Assembly: GCA_018711275.1 (NCBI GenBank)
Contig: DVIN01000029.1
Coordinates: forward strand, 1-64,000
Direction of reading: 5' to 3'
From: Candidatus Pullilachnospira intestinigallinarum
GTDB lineage: Bacteria; Bacillota; Clostridia; Lachnospirales; Lachnospiraceae
DNA length: 64,000 nt
Positions 45,242-55,386 of this stretch are shown here, one piece after another. The notes under the pieces were generated by a model, which did not search any database, had not been told where the DNA came from, and saw only the letters and a program-made list of their open reading frames with translations. Position 1 is the stretch's first letter, and every line of letters starts with the position of its first letter. The position numbers and the translations under genes were made by a program.

Positions 45242-46055
45242 CTAAAATTTTACTCCCTCAATACACCGAAGAATCGCCTGCCTGTTCCTTTCATGCAGAT
45301 AACTTTCATTCAGCTTTTTCTTGTTATATCTGAGATAAGAATCCTCCGTTCTCCTCATCAGCAAATCCGTGAAAAATCTTTCCCAACTGAAATATTCACT
45401 GCTTTCCAGATAGTCCTCCGGATGTTCCAATATCATGGGAATATCTTTCCCCTCAATCAATCCAGAATTTAATATCAGCCATTCAAATGACTCCGGAAAA
45501 TATAAATGAATATTTTTCTTCTGGAGGGCGCATTTGTACAGACGATCCATCTCCGGTCCAATAGCGGCCCCATCTGCAATCACGCACACCGACTCTTCTC
45601 CTGTACATTCCAGTATCCGAAACAGATTGGATTTTCCACCGGCATTTTCACAGGGAATCTTTTTTTCGGATCCAATAGCCTTAAAAAACTCATATCCGGA
45701 ATTGGAATCTTCGGTTATTATTTTTTCCGGCGCCGCCGGCAGATTTTGATAGCCGGAATACATCTGATGAATCTGTTGATACGCTCTCTTTGTATCATGA
45801 TATTTTCCCGAACAGTGAATTTCATAAATTTCTTCTACACTGTACGGAAGATTATATAGATTTTCTCTGGTAATCAAAACGTAATAATTATCGGAATCTC
45901 TGACAGATACGGCAAATTCTTTCGTATTGATAAACGCATTTTCTTGTTGTTTTCCCTGTTGCACTGTCGCCCTGAATAATGGTGATATTCCGTTTTATAT
46001 CAAATTCATAGTGAAGCCGCCTGTTCTTTACAACAACCTTATATTTTCCTTTCAT
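45242..46055 (-). pseudogene. Broken ATP-binding protein gene (internal deletion and frameshift)
   Basis: From ATG 46055 (behind GGTGAGAGGG) the frame reads MKGKYKVVVKNRRL...NITIIQGDSATGKTT, a clear Walker A, and then stops at 45888. From just after GKTT a second frame, ENAFINTKEFAVSVRDSDNYYVLITRE, continues to the stop at 45242. In relatives, as I recall them, about 45-50 residues ending in a Walker B (IDE-x-NAF) lie between these parts. The junction therefore lost that segment and changed frame. The downstream part includes CVIADGAAIGPEMDRLY. The gene is 9 nt behind the DUF4869 gene, with which such ATP-binding genes tend to pair. Confidence 0.72.
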
Positions 46056-46064
46056 CCCTCTCAC

Positions 46065-46505
46065 CTACACAAACTTTCCCGCAATCCAGACAAACTCTCC
46101 CATGTTATGAACAATATCCCCTGTATTGAGAATTTTCATCTCAAATTCGCCGTCTCCAAAATTCATAAGATGTCTCAGATTGATGGTCAGATCCTTTGTC
46201 CCGGCGATTTTCAGGATCCATTTGGCACAGTTATCTCCGCAAGATGACGCGTTGAATATCTTTCCGGTCTGATCAAATGCCATGAGGATCAGCGTTTTCA
46301 CTCCGCCCGAGATTTCCTTTACAGAAATCGGACCCAGCACAGGGCTTTGTATCAGATAGGGGCTGATGACCTCCGATTTATCCACGTCTTTTATCATTTC
46401 CACAGACAGTTTTTCTGTGATCCACTCATCCTCATACTGATTGTCAAAATATGTGGGGGGATGGAAAATGGCCTCCTCCATGGGGCCCAGATATACACTA
46501 AGCAT
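46065..46505 (-). CDS. DUF4869 protein
   Basis: A 146-aa soluble protein that fits DUF4869 by memory: LSVYLGPMEEAIF at the start, SGGVKTLILM, FNASSCGDNCAKWILKIA and INLRHLMNFGDGEFEMKILNTG. Function unknown. In Lachnospiraceae it commonly stands before a gene for a small P-loop protein, as here. GGAGGAGATTTCTT precedes ATG. The partner is broken, so the system is probably not functional in this strain. Confidence 0.82.
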   Translation of the reverse strand: MLSVYLGPMEEAIFHPPTYFDNQYEDEWITEKLSVEMIKDVDKSEVISPYLIQSPVLGPISVKEISGGVKTLILMAFDQTGKIFNASSCGDNCAKWILKIAGTKDLTINLRHLMNFGDGEFEMKILNTGDIVHNMGEFVWIAGKFV

Positions 46506-46598
46506 AAGAAATCTCCTCCTGTTCTGCTCCCATTATATCAAATATTATCCCTGCTTCCACAACAAATTATATTTCCTGTCCCGTCCCTACATACACGA

Positions 46599-46641
46599 AA
46601 GAAGAGGCCAAAAAACACTCCCGGTCTTTTGGCCTCTTCTC
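46599..46641. repeat. Hairpin repeat, copy 2
   Basis: Arms AGAAGAGGCC (46600-46609) and GGCCTCTTCT (46631-46640) with the same CTCCCGGTCTTTT loop as copy 1 at 45183-45226. It lies 9 nt past the stop of the metallopeptidase gene and thus behind the whole F-ATPase operon. Confidence 0.8.
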
Positions 46642-46648
46642 CCATTCT

Positions 46649-47128
46649 TCACACCCGACACTCCCTCAGCCTCCTGCGTCTTGCCCGGTAATCCGGAAGC
46701 ACCCGCTCCACTTCGGCCCAGAATGCCTGTGAATGATTCATTTGTTTCCGGTGGGCCAGCTCGTGGACCACCACATAATCCAGCAGCTCCTCGTCCAGAA
46801 GGATCAGCTTCCAGTTAAAGTTCAGGTTCCCCAGACTGCTGCAGCTGCCCCACCGGGTCTTCTGCTCTTTGATGAAAATCCGGTTGTAGGTGACGCCCAC
46901 CAGCGGCGCGAAATATTCCACCCGCCCGGTGATCCTCTGCCTAGCCAGCTCCCGGTTTTGTTTTCGCCGGGGATCTTCCTTCTTCCTGACTGTTCTGGCG
47001 GCCCGTCTTCTCACTCTCCCGGCAGCCTGACAGTCTGCGCATGGGCAAACCATCTTCGCAGCCTGATACTGTGCGTCTGCCCGGAAATCTGTCTCAGGGC
47101 GGATCTCAGTCCTGCCGCTCCTACACAT
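46649..47128 (-). CDS. YgjP-type (DUF45) M48-like metallopeptidase
   Basis: A 159-aa protein with the DUF45 C-terminal core: KTRWGSCSSLGNLNFNWKLIL, then the zinc site VVHELAHRKQMNHSQAFW. The N-terminal about 60 residues are Arg- and Cys-rich and unlike the family, possibly a remnant or start artefact. ATG 47128 overlaps the atpC end by 8 nt; a GTG at 47149 is also open. It is the last gene of the ATPase transcript. Substrate unknown. Confidence 0.78.
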   Translation of the reverse strand: MCRSGRTEIRPETDFRADAQYQAAKMVCPCADCQAAGRVRRRAARTVRKKEDPRRKQNRELARQRITGRVEYFAPLVGVTYNRIFIKEQKTRWGSCSSLGNLNFNWKLILLDEELLDYVVVHELAHRKQMNHSQAFWAEVERVLPDYRARRRRLRECRV

Positions 47129-47537
47129 CCTTCTTCCGATTCGCCGCACGCAGACGCACCATGGCTCTCGCCAGAGATGCCTGCGTCATATAATATTCCT
47201 GCATGCTCTGCTTCTGCCGCAGCTGCTCCTCGGCCCGTTCTCTGGCCTCCTGAGCCCGTTTCAGGTCGATTTCCTCCGGCTTCTCCGCCGTGTCCACCAG
47301 AACGGTGGCACGGTTGTTAATCATCTGAGCAAATCCCCGGCCCACGATGGCTTCATGCCAGTTTCCCTCTTCATCCCGAAAACGCAGATCTCCTTCCACA
47401 ATGGACATGATGGTGTCCGCATGGTGGGCCAGAAGCGCTTCTTCCCCGTCCGGGGCAGGAATTACCAGAGTCTCCACTCTTCCCTTGTAGAAAATATGGT
47501 CGCTGGCAAGCACCTGCAGATAAAACGTATTTGCCAT
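47121..47537 (-). CDS. atpC: F-type ATPase epsilon subunit
   Basis: A 138-aa central-stalk subunit. The N-terminal beta-sandwich (LQVLASDHIFYKGRVETLVIPAPDGEEALLAHH) and C-terminal helical hairpin (DLKRAQEARERAEEQL) are both present. GAGGAG lies 8 nt before ATG 47537. It follows atpD by 5 nt and is followed by the metallopeptidase gene. Confidence 0.95.
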   Translation of the reverse strand: MANTFYLQVLASDHIFYKGRVETLVIPAPDGEEALLAHHADTIMSIVEGDLRFRDEEGNWHEAIVGRGFAQMINNRATVLVDTAEKPEEIDLKRAQEARERAEEQLRQKQSMQEYYMTQASLARAMVRLRAANRKKDV

Positions 47538-47542
47538 AGCCG

Positions 47543-48982
<1,440 letters not shown>

Positions 48983-49891
48983 TTATTGTTTTCCCTTCTG
49001 CGCCCGGACACCTCCGATCACCTCGGTGATTTCCTGGGTGATGGCTGCCTGACGGGCACGGTTGTATTCGATGGAAAGAGTTCTCAGCATCTCCTTCGCA
49101 TTGTCCGTTGACGACTGCATGGCCATCATACGGGAATTATGCTCGCTGCAGTAGGACTCCACCAGACATCCGTAGATGGTTCCCACCACATAGTTGGGAA
49201 TGATACTGTCCAGTACCGACTCCGCAGAGGGTGACAGCATGATTTCCTCCTGGCGCACATTGGCCATGGCAATCTGGTCCACCGGCCGGTTAAAGGAAAT
49301 TTTCTTCAGCGGAAGCAGCTGCATGGTGGATGTCTCAGAGGAGGCGGCATTGATCATATCGGTGAAAATGATATGCACCTCATCCAGCTTTCCCTCCAGA
49401 AATTCTTCCACCATCTTCTCACCGATCATTCTGGCCCGGTGCATCGTGGGTTTCTGTACGGTATACCGGAAATTCATGTCGATTTCCACATCATCACTTT
49501 CCCGTTTCCGGAAATACTGTCTTCCCAGTTCTCCCAGCACATAAAGGGTGTGATGACCTTCTCCCTGAAGCTGCTCCTCCGCCATCTTGATCACATTATG
49601 GTTGTAAGCGCCTGCCAGGCCCTTGTCGCCGGTAACTACGATGTGGCCGATTTTCCTTTCAGCCCCTTCGACCTGCGGCCGCTCGTCAAAGAAACGATGC
49701 TCGATATCCGGCACATGGCGCAGGATTCTGGCGATGGCCGCCTGCATCCCGAAGAAATACGGTTCCGTATCCGCCAGAACCTTCCTGGCTCTTTTCATCT
49801 TGGAAGAGGAAATCATATACATCGCATTTGTAATTTTCATGGTACTCTGGATGCTCTCCATCCGGTCCTTTATCTCTTTTACATTTGCCAT
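48983..49891 (-). CDS. atpG: F-type ATPase gamma subunit
   Basis: A 302-aa rotor shaft. The N-terminal helix MANVKEIKDRMESIQSTMKIT and the C-terminal helix AMQSSTDNAKEMLRTLSIEYNRARQAAITQEITEV, which insert into the alpha/beta ring, are conserved. GGAGGTAAAAG precedes ATG. Confidence 0.96.
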   Translation of the reverse strand: MANVKEIKDRMESIQSTMKITNAMYMISSSKMKRARKVLADTEPYFFGMQAAIARILRHVPDIEHRFFDERPQVEGAERKIGHIVVTGDKGLAGAYNHNVIKMAEEQLQGEGHHTLYVLGELGRQYFRKRESDDVEIDMNFRYTVQKPTMHRARMIGEKMVEEFLEGKLDEVHIIFTDMINAASSETSTMQLLPLKKISFNRPVDQIAMANVRQEEIMLSPSAESVLDSIIPNYVVGTIYGCLVESYCSEHNSRMMAMQSSTDNAKEMLRTLSIEYNRARQAAITQEITEVIGGVRAQKGKQ

Positions 49892-49917
49892 CTTTTACCT
49901 CCCCGTCCGTCGCCGGC

Positions 49918-51429
49918 TTACGCCCATACCGTATCCCGGAAAGTCTCCGCCGCGGACACGATCTGCGCTGTCATCTCATCGTCAAGCACCTGCTTTTCCT
50001 GAAGCCCGTTGATGATCTCCTCATGTTCACGGGCAAACCATTCCAGCATTTTTTCCTGGAATTCTTTCACGCGCTTTTTCTCCACATTCATCATCACCTT
50101 ATGGGTGGCCGCGCACAGGGTGATCACCTGCTGGGGCATGGAAAGAGGATTGCACAGCGGCTGCTTCAGGAGCTCCATCAGACAGTTGCCGTACTGCAGA
50201 AGCTCTTTGGTGGAAGCATCCAGATCAGAAGAGAACTGGGTAAATACTTCCATCTCGCGGAACTGAGCCAGATCAATACGGATACTTCCGGAAGCCTTTT
50301 TCATGGCTTTGGACTGAGCCGCGCCGCCCACACGGGATACGGACAGACCCACGTTGACAGCCGGACGCATACCGGAGAAGAACAGGTCGCTCTCCAGGAA
50401 GATCTGACCGTCCGTGATGGAAATCACGTTGGTGGGAATGTAGGCGGAAACATCGCCCGCCTGCGTCTCAATGATGGGCAGAGCCGTGATGGAACCGCCG
50501 CCCGCTTCGTCGCTCAGACGGCTGGAACGCTCCAGCAGTCTGGAATGTAAGTAAAATACGTCGCCCGGATAAGCCTCACGGCCCGGAGAACGTTCCAGCA
50601 GCAGGGACAGGGCACGGTATGCCACCGCATGTTTGGACAGATCATCATAGACAATCAGCACGTCCTTTCCCTGATACATGAAATATTCCGCCATGGCAGT
50701 TCCCGCATAGGGAGCGATGTACTGCAGCGGCGCACAGTCGCTGGCAGTGGAAGCCACCACGATGGTGTAATCCATAGCGTCATATTTTTTCAGCGTAGAC
50801 ACCAGTTTCGCAATGGTGGACGCTTTCTGTCCGATGGCCACATAGATACAGATTACATCCTTTCCTTTCTGATTCAGGATGGTATCTGTGGCAATGGATG
50901 TTTTTCCTGTCTGACGGTCGCCGATGATCAGCTCACGCTGTCCGCGGCCGATGGGAAACATGGAATCAATGGCCAGAATACCGGTCTCCAGAGGAACGCT
51001 GACCGACTTCCGCTCCACAATACCCGGAGCCTCCCGTTCCACCGGATAATAGTCCGCTTCCTGCACCGGGCCCTGTCCGTCGATAGGCTCGCCCAGGGCA
51101 TTGATGACGCGGCCGATAAAATTCTCTCCCACGGGGATACCCGCTTTTTTCTTTGTCCGGGTCACCCTGGTGCCTTCCCGGATTCCCGTATCTTTTCCAA
51201 AAAGGATACAGCCGATGGTATCTCTGCGGATATCCTGCACCATACCCTTCTCACCATTTTCAAATGTTACGATCTCACCGTACATGGCATGATCGATGCC
51301 ATACACAGTGGCGATCCCGTCTCCCACGGAGACAACGCTTCCTGTCTCCTGGTCCCGGCTGATCACATCGTAATTCTCGATCTCATCTTTCAGAATCGAA
51401 ATGATTTCTTCTGAGCTGAATGTGCTCAT
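49918..51429 (-). CDS. atpA: F-type ATPase alpha subunit
   Basis: A 503-aa non-catalytic nucleotide-binding subunit. Walker A is [13 protein letters not shown], the Walker B region [16 protein letters not shown], and [16 protein letters not shown] holds the arginine finger. GGAGGTGAAGAT precedes ATG. It follows atpH by 4 nt. Confidence 0.97.
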   Translation of the reverse strand: MSTFSSEEIISILKDEIENYDVISRDQETGSVVSVGDGIATVYGIDHAMYGEIVTFENGEKGMVQDIRRDTIGCILFGKDTGIREGTRVTRTKKKAGIPVGENFIGRVINALGEPIDGQGPVQEADYYPVEREAPGIVERKSVSVPLETGILAIDSMFPIGRGQRELIIGDRQTGKTSIATDTILNQKGKDVICIYVAIGQKASTIAKLVSTLKKYDAMDYTIVVASTASDCAPLQYIAPYAGTAMAEYFMYQGKDVLIVYDDLSKHAVAYRALSLLLERSPGREAYPGDVFYLHSRLLERSSRLSDEAGGGSITALPIIETQAGDVSAYIPTNVISITDGQIFLESDLFFSGMRPAVNVGLSVSRVGGAAQSKAMKKASGSIRIDLAQFREMEVFTQFSSDLDASTKELLQYGNCLMELLKQPLCNPLSMPQQVITLCAATHKVMMNVEKKRVKEFQEKMLEWFAREHEEIINGLQEKQVLDDEMTAQIVSAAETFRDTVWA

Positions 51430-51433
51430 ATCT

Positions 51434-51943
51434 TCACCTCCGGACCAAACTTTGTTCTAACTGACGGATTCTGCCCCGCAGACTCCAGTCATACTCTCTA
51501 TCGCCGACCCGGAGAATAAACCCTCCGATCAGCTCCGGGCATTTCTTCACTGCAAGTTCCACTTCTCCTGCGCCGTACTCTCTCTTCACAAACTCCTTCA
51601 GCTGCTCGCACTGCTCAGGATCCGGGGCGCTTACACAGTACAGCTGTGCCGCCTGAATTCCTCTGGCCTGACGGTCATACCCGCGGTACGCCTCCAGGAT
51701 CCCGGGGATCTGTTCTGCCCGGCGGTGATCACTGACCGTCTTCATAAAAGGATGGAGACTTTCCGGAAAAATCCGGTCGATCGCCCGGTGTTTCTCCGCC
51801 CGGCTCACTGCCGGATTGTCCAGAAGCTTTCCCAGACCGGGGACGCTGGCAAAGCAGCTCTCCATATCCCGGATATCCTCCGGCGAAATTCCCAGCCCGT
51901 ACAGTACCCTTCCGTAATTGCTGTTAATTCCGGTCTGTGTCAT
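51434..51943 (-). CDS. atpH: F-type ATPase delta subunit
   Basis: A 169-aa peripheral-stalk subunit (OSCP). The C-terminal block [41 protein letters not shown] is typical. ATG 51943 is used because AGGTGG lies 6 nt before it; it overlaps the atpF end by 20 nt. Confidence 0.94.
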   Translation of the reverse strand: MTQTGINSNYGRVLYGLGISPEDIRDMESCFASVPGLGKLLDNPAVSRAEKHRAIDRIFPESLHPFMKTVSDHRRAEQIPGILEAYRGYDRQARGIQAAQLYCVSAPDPEQCEQLKEFVKREYGAGEVELAVKKCPELIGGFILRVGDREYDWSLRGRIRQLEQSLVRR

Positions 51944-52424
51944 TGGCTCCACCTGCTTTTTTCAGAAATTGATTATAAAGCGCGCTGTCGCTTCCCGCAT
52001 CGCTGCCATCCGTAAGAATTCTGGAAACAGCTGCCATAGCCAGTCCGGCCACCTCGGCCTGAACCTCTTTCTTCGCCTTTTCTTTGTCCAGTTCGGCGTC
52101 TTTACGCGCCTGCTCTACCAGTTTTTTCGCCTGCACATCCGCGTCAGCCAGGATTTTGTCATATTCCTTTCTGGCGTCCACCCGGGCCTTCTCCACAATC
52201 TGTGCGGACTCATCCCTGGCCGAAACCAGGGCCTGTTCATAATGTTCCTTTAATTCCTGCGCCTGACCTTCCTGGGAGCGGGCAGATGCAATACTGTCCT
52301 GAATCATTTTTTCTCTCTTCTCCATGATGGACAGAACAGGCTTAAACAGGAACTTTTTCAGCAAAAGGTAAAGGACGATCAGATTGATAATCGTCAGGAC
52401 AAGATTCCAGTCCAGTCGTAACAC
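51924..52424 (-). CDS. atpF: F-type ATPase b subunit
   Basis: A 166-aa stator subunit: N-terminal membrane helix (LDWNLVLTIINLIVLYLLLKKFLF) and a long charged coiled coil. AGGTGTGAAAGGTGTTACG-type upstream sequence precedes the start. It lies 33 nt after atpE. Confidence 0.95.
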   Translation of the reverse strand: MLRLDWNLVLTIINLIVLYLLLKKFLFKPVLSIMEKREKMIQDSIASARSQEGQAQELKEHYEQALVSARDESAQIVEKARVDARKEYDKILADADVQAKKLVEQARKDAELDKEKAKKEVQAEVAGLAMAAVSRILTDGSDAGSDSALYNQFLKKAGGANDTDRN

Positions 52425-52457
52425 CTTTCACACACCTGCCTTTCTTGTTTGCTTTTC

Positions 52458-52682
52458 TTATGCCAGGAAGAAGATAATCAGCAGACCGATAACGAAACCG
52501 TAGATAGCGGTTGCTTCTGCCAGGGCACAGCCCAGAAGCAGGGATTTGCTGATCTTGCTTTCAGCCTCCGGCTGTCTTGCGATAGCGTCCATGGCTTTTC
52601 CGGTGGCGATACCGATACCGATACCTGCTCCGATACCTGTTAATACTGCTACTGCTGCTCCGATTGCGATTAAACTTGACAT
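52458..52682 (-). CDS. atpE: F-type ATPase c subunit
   Basis: A 74-aa hairpin forming the rotor ring. The ion-carrying Glu is in ALAEATAIYGFV and the loop is ARQPEAE. Compared with the Na+-binding c subunit of Ilyobacter, the helix-1 Gln is Ile (GIGIG) and the Ser after the Glu is Ala, so proton coupling is predicted. AGGAGAAAAAATC precedes ATG. Confidence 0.96.
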   Translation of the reverse strand: MSSLIAIGAAVAVLTGIGAGIGIGIATGKAMDAIARQPEAESKISKSLLLGCALAEATAIYGFVIGLLIIFFLA

Positions 52683-52713
52683 GATTTTTTCTCCTTTTCT
52701 TTTTCCATTTGTT

Positions 52714-53397
52714 TTATTCGATTGCTTCTTTGATAAACAGTGACGTCAGGAATACAAACACATACGCCTGTATCAGACCGTCAAAAATATCAAAATAGAG
52801 ACTGAAGGGCACCGGCACAATCACCGGAACCACCATTTTAATCAGCTCCATAACCACAAAAGATCCCAGAACATTTCCGAAAAGCCGCATGCACAGCGAT
52901 ACCGGACGGATAAAGATTTCCAGGATGTTGATCGGCAGAATAATGGGCATAGGCTCCGCAAAGCTTTTCAGCCATCCCTTTCCGCCTTTCTTGTGGAAGC
53001 CTGCGTATTCGATGAGTATGATACTCATGATTGCCAGTCCTGCCGTCACATTCATATCTTTTGTGGGGGGCTTAAAGCCCAGCAGACCGATCAGATTGGC
53101 CACGCCAATGTAAACCACCACGGTCATCAGATACGGAATGTACCGCTTTCCTTCCTCGCCCAGGATCCCTTTAAAGAAGTTGTAGATCCAGCCGACTGCG
53201 GACTCCAGCAGCAGCTGCTTCCGGCTTACGTTCTCCACCCGCAGATTTCTCACCAGCAGGATGGACAACAGGGTCAGAGCCGCTATGATAATCCAGGTAA
53301 CCACCACGGATTCCGAGATTCCCACGCCGCCGAAAATCGGAATGGTAAAGACGGTATCACAGTTCAGCTCTTTCGTTAATTCACTCGCAAGATCCGT
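52714..53397 (-). CDS. atpB: F-type ATPase a subunit, apparent ACG start
   Basis: Membrane stator subunit with the essential Arg in SLCMRLFGNVLGS. The first standard in-frame start is GTG 53325 (203 aa), but homologous sequence continues upstream: KELNCDTVFTIPIFGG, a typical a-subunit N-terminus. Going back, the frame has no ATG, GTG or TTG. An ACG at 53395-53397 stands 8 nt behind AGGGAG and gives 227 aa, the normal size, with the next codons reading DLASELTKE. Either ACG is the start, or an ATG was mutated or misread. First gene of atpBEFHAGDC; no atpI precedes it. Confidence 0.85.
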   Translation of the reverse strand, partial: TDLASELTKELNCDTVFTIPIFGGVGISESVVVTWIIIAALTLLSILLVRNLRVENVSRKQLLLESAVGWIYNFFKGILGEEGKRYIPYLMTVVVYIGVANLIGLLGFKPPTKDMNVTAGLAIMSIILIEYAGFHKKGGKGWLKSFAEPMPIILPINILEIFIRPVSLCMRLFGNVLGSFVVMELIKMVVPVIVPVPFSLYFDIFDGLIQAYVFVFLTSLFIKEAIE

Positions 53398-53453
53398 GTT
53401 ACTCCCTCCCTTTCTGCCATAAGCGTTATTACTTATTTATAACTGTCCGTCAG

Positions 53454-53482
53454 ATTTTACTTCCAATCTTTTGATTTGTCAA
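53454..53482 (-). promoter_or_regulatory. Promoter of the F-type ATPase operon
   Basis: On the minus strand TTGACA (53477-53482), 17-nt spacer, TAAAAT (53454-53459), giving a leader of about 50 nt to the atpB start. Confidence 0.8.
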
Positions 53483-53854
53483 TTATTACTATGAATTTCA
53501 AAGCATTTGCAATATGAGACATTTTTTTGTGCTGTTTTACCTTGAAAATGTTCTAATCTCACACATCATTTGTGAGCTTTTCCGTTATTTTTTCGAACCC
53601 CCGCCCAAAAACTTCCGAAGTTCCGGTGATTTTGTCGTTTTTTTTCGAGGAAAACTTTTATTTTGTACACTGGTAGTACCAGCCATTTCCAAGGGATGCT
53701 TTCGCCGCTTAACCGCGCCGCCTCAGATAATCTCTTTCAAGAGGAACGCGCAGCTAACGGGCGCTCTGAATCAATGTCCGGAGAGATTTTGCGGTTCCCG
53801 CTTTGTTTTCTCCGCAAAGATGATGTTAAAAATCACACCTGTAAAACAAATCCG
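53483..53854. other. Intergenic region with a palindrome and structured sequence
   Basis: No gene is supported. It contains the palindrome CTGGTAGTACCAG (53670-53682). A GC-rich block (53700-53800) can fold on the plus strand with GCGCC/GGCGC outside and CTCTT/AAGAG inside, and TTTGCGG/CCGCAAA further on. The 9-mer AGCTAACGG (53752-53760) also occurs in the V-ATPase leader. No plus-strand gene follows, so a riboswitch role is not evident. Confidence 0.4.
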
Positions 53855-54583
53855 CTATTTCGTAAATTCGTACATCCCGATTCCCGCCGCCAGGGCAAGG
53901 TTCAGGGAATCAATATGGTCGGTATGGCGGATCACGATGCTCTGCCCCACATCGGCAAAGGAATCCGGCAGGCCTGTGGCCTCATTTCCGAAAATCAGAG
54001 AATAGGTCTCCCCCGCGTCCCGCCGCAGCTCCTGCAGCGGCACCGCTCCTTTCAGCATAAAGGGATACAGGCTTCTGTTCCCTGCCGTATCGCGGTAAGC
54101 TTCAAAGCTGTCATAATACCGGAAATTCATCTGGAACAGCGATCCCATGGAAGCACGCACCACCCGGGGATTGAAAATGTCCACCGCCGGCTCCACAATG
54201 GCCAGATTGCGGATGCCAAATCCAATGCTGGTTCGGATAATCGTCCCCATATTTCCCATATCACTGGGATTCACCAGAACAATATGGTTTTCTTTGGGAT
54301 TCAGCTGATTGGTGTATTTTTCAAACACTCCGATGGCAAAGATATTTTCCTTATCCCGGAGCTTTTCCACCGCCTTCGCCGCCCGTTCCACGGGAATCCC
54401 ATGCTCCCGGCACAGCCCGCCGATAATCTCCAGCTGCTCCGGACTGTTCATGTCCGGATGCAGCAGCACCTTCAGCACATGATCCGGCTGGTTTTTCAGA
54501 AGCTCTATGGTGGGAAAAGCCCCCAGCGTGTAGGAATATTCAAATTTTTTCGCGTATTTTTTTAACTGTACGTCCCGGTTCAC
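53855..54583 (-). CDS. SpoU/TrmH family RNA methyltransferase
   Basis: A 242-aa SPOUT-fold enzyme predicted to 2'-O-methylate ribose in rRNA or tRNA. Motif 1 NPSDMGNMGTIIRTSIGFG, motif 2 LIFGNEATGLPDS and motif 3 IDSLNLALAAGIGMYEF, which make the knot and bind SAM, are all present. An N-terminal substrate domain of about 95 residues precedes them. Target base unknown. It overlaps nothing and follows the small membrane-protein gene by 28 nt. Confidence 0.92.
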   Translation of the reverse strand: MNRDVQLKKYAKKFEYSYTLGAFPTIELLKNQPDHVLKVLLHPDMNSPEQLEIIGGLCREHGIPVERAAKAVEKLRDKENIFAIGVFEKYTNQLNPKENHIVLVNPSDMGNMGTIIRTSIGFGIRNLAIVEPAVDIFNPRVVRASMGSLFQMNFRYYDSFEAYRDTAGNRSLYPFMLKGAVPLQELRRDAGETYSLIFGNEATGLPDSFADVGQSIVIRHTDHIDSLNLALAAGIGMYEFTK

Positions 54584-54611
54584 GGTATATGTTCCTCCCT
54601 GAATGTGTATT

Positions 54612-55046
54612 TTATTCTGTAAACATCTGCTTTCTCTTCCCGAAGTAAATCATGTTCAGGCAGATCAGCACAAACTGGACGATCCACCCGGCCAGCGTTC
54701 CCGCCTCCAAACGGAGACTTCCGGTGATCATCGCCTCCAGCACCCATGCGATCACTCCCAGAAGCAAATACTCTCCCAAAAGCGTCAGATACAGCCAGGG
54801 GCCATTCTGCCGAAAAGCTGCCAGCCGCTGCCGCACCGCCACAGACATAACCGCCAGCGCCACATAAAGAAAGCAGACGATAATATCTACCATCCGCAGC
54901 CCGGAAAATTCCGCATACATCCGGGCCGCCTGCTGCTCTCCGCCGTATTTCCATCCCATAATCGATCCAAATCCCACCGCAAGGCTCACCAGCGCCCCGG
55001 CAAACAGCTGAAAATAAATAATAAATTTGTACCATTTTAATGTCAT
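54612..55046 (-). CDS. Uncharacterised four-helix membrane protein
   Basis: A 144-aa protein not assigned to a family. Four hydrophobic segments: about 8-30, 50-68, 82-104 and 116-135; short polar ends. ATG 55046 has GGGGA 8 nt upstream. Another frame across the same DNA is also open but its composition (Gly/Ala/Arg-rich) is not protein-like. It lies directly before the SpoU methyltransferase gene, likely co-transcribed. Confidence 0.75.
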   Translation of the reverse strand: MTLKWYKFIIYFQLFAGALVSLAVGFGSIMGWKYGGEQQAARMYAEFSGLRMVDIIVCFLYVALAVMSVAVRQRLAAFRQNGPWLYLTLLGEYLLLGVIAWVLEAMITGSLRLEAGTLAGWIVQFVLICLNMIYFGKRKQMFTE

Positions 55047-55188
55047 CTGATTTGTCCCCTTTGTACTGACCGCCCGCGCCCCTTACCGGGCCGCGCGGCT
55101 TACGGTTGTTTCCTCATGTATCTTCATTGTATTTTGTTTTATTTTTACTGTCAATAAGGAAGCAAAAGGGCAGGAGCGCAGAAACTAA

Positions 55189-55249
55189 AAGGGGTCCCGT
55201 CCTGCCGCACAGGCCGCATAAAGCGGCGTGTGGAGATCCGGAACCCCTT
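55189..55249. repeat. Nested inverted repeat
   Basis: Outer arms AAGGGGTCCCG (55189-55199) and CGGAACCCCTT (55239-55249) pair with one mismatch. Inside lie CCGCAC/GTGTGG and GCCGC/GCGGC. It stands between the tRNA and the membrane-protein gene and could be an extra terminator or a folded mobile remnant. Confidence 0.6.
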
Positions 55250-55260
55250 GATATACAGAG

Positions 55261-55306
55261 AAAATAAAAACACCGTCCCCGCAACTCATAGTCTGCAAAA
55301 ACAGTG
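55261..55306 (-). terminator. Terminator of tRNA-Lys
   Basis: On the minus strand CACTGTTTTTGC (55295-55306) pairs with GCGGGGACGGTG (55271-55282), using several G-U pairs, followed by TTTTTATTTT. Confidence 0.65.
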
Positions 55307-55313
55307 CTTTCAG

Positions 55314-55386
55314 TGCGCCTTCAGGGACTCGAACCCTGGACAAATAGATTAAGAGTCTACTGCTCTACCAACTGAGCTAAAGGCGC
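55314..55386 (-). tRNA. tRNA-Lys (CUU)
   Basis: A 73-nt cloverleaf on the minus strand: acceptor GCGCCTT/AAGGCGC, D arm GCTC-AGTTGGTA-GAGC, anticodon loop CTCTTAA with anticodon CTT, T arm CAGGG-TTCGAGT-CCCTG, discriminator A. CCA is not encoded. One G-T pair closes the anticodon stem. Confidence 0.96.

Noticed and set aside
45888..46055. Independent 55-aa gene with a Walker A loop
   Set aside because: The frame loses homology right after GKTT and continues in the other frame, so it is the front part of a broken gene.
53700..53800. Possible c-di-AMP (ydaO) riboswitch, because of GCCGCTTAA and CAGCTAACG pieces
   Set aside because: The block is too short, lacks the GGGGAACC and GGGTGAATC core elements, and no downstream gene lies on that strand.
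54580..55035. Alternative 151-codon frame over the small membrane-protein gene
   Set aside because: Its Gly/Ala/Arg-rich translation is implausible; the 54612-55046 frame encodes four clean membrane helices and has a ribosome binding site.
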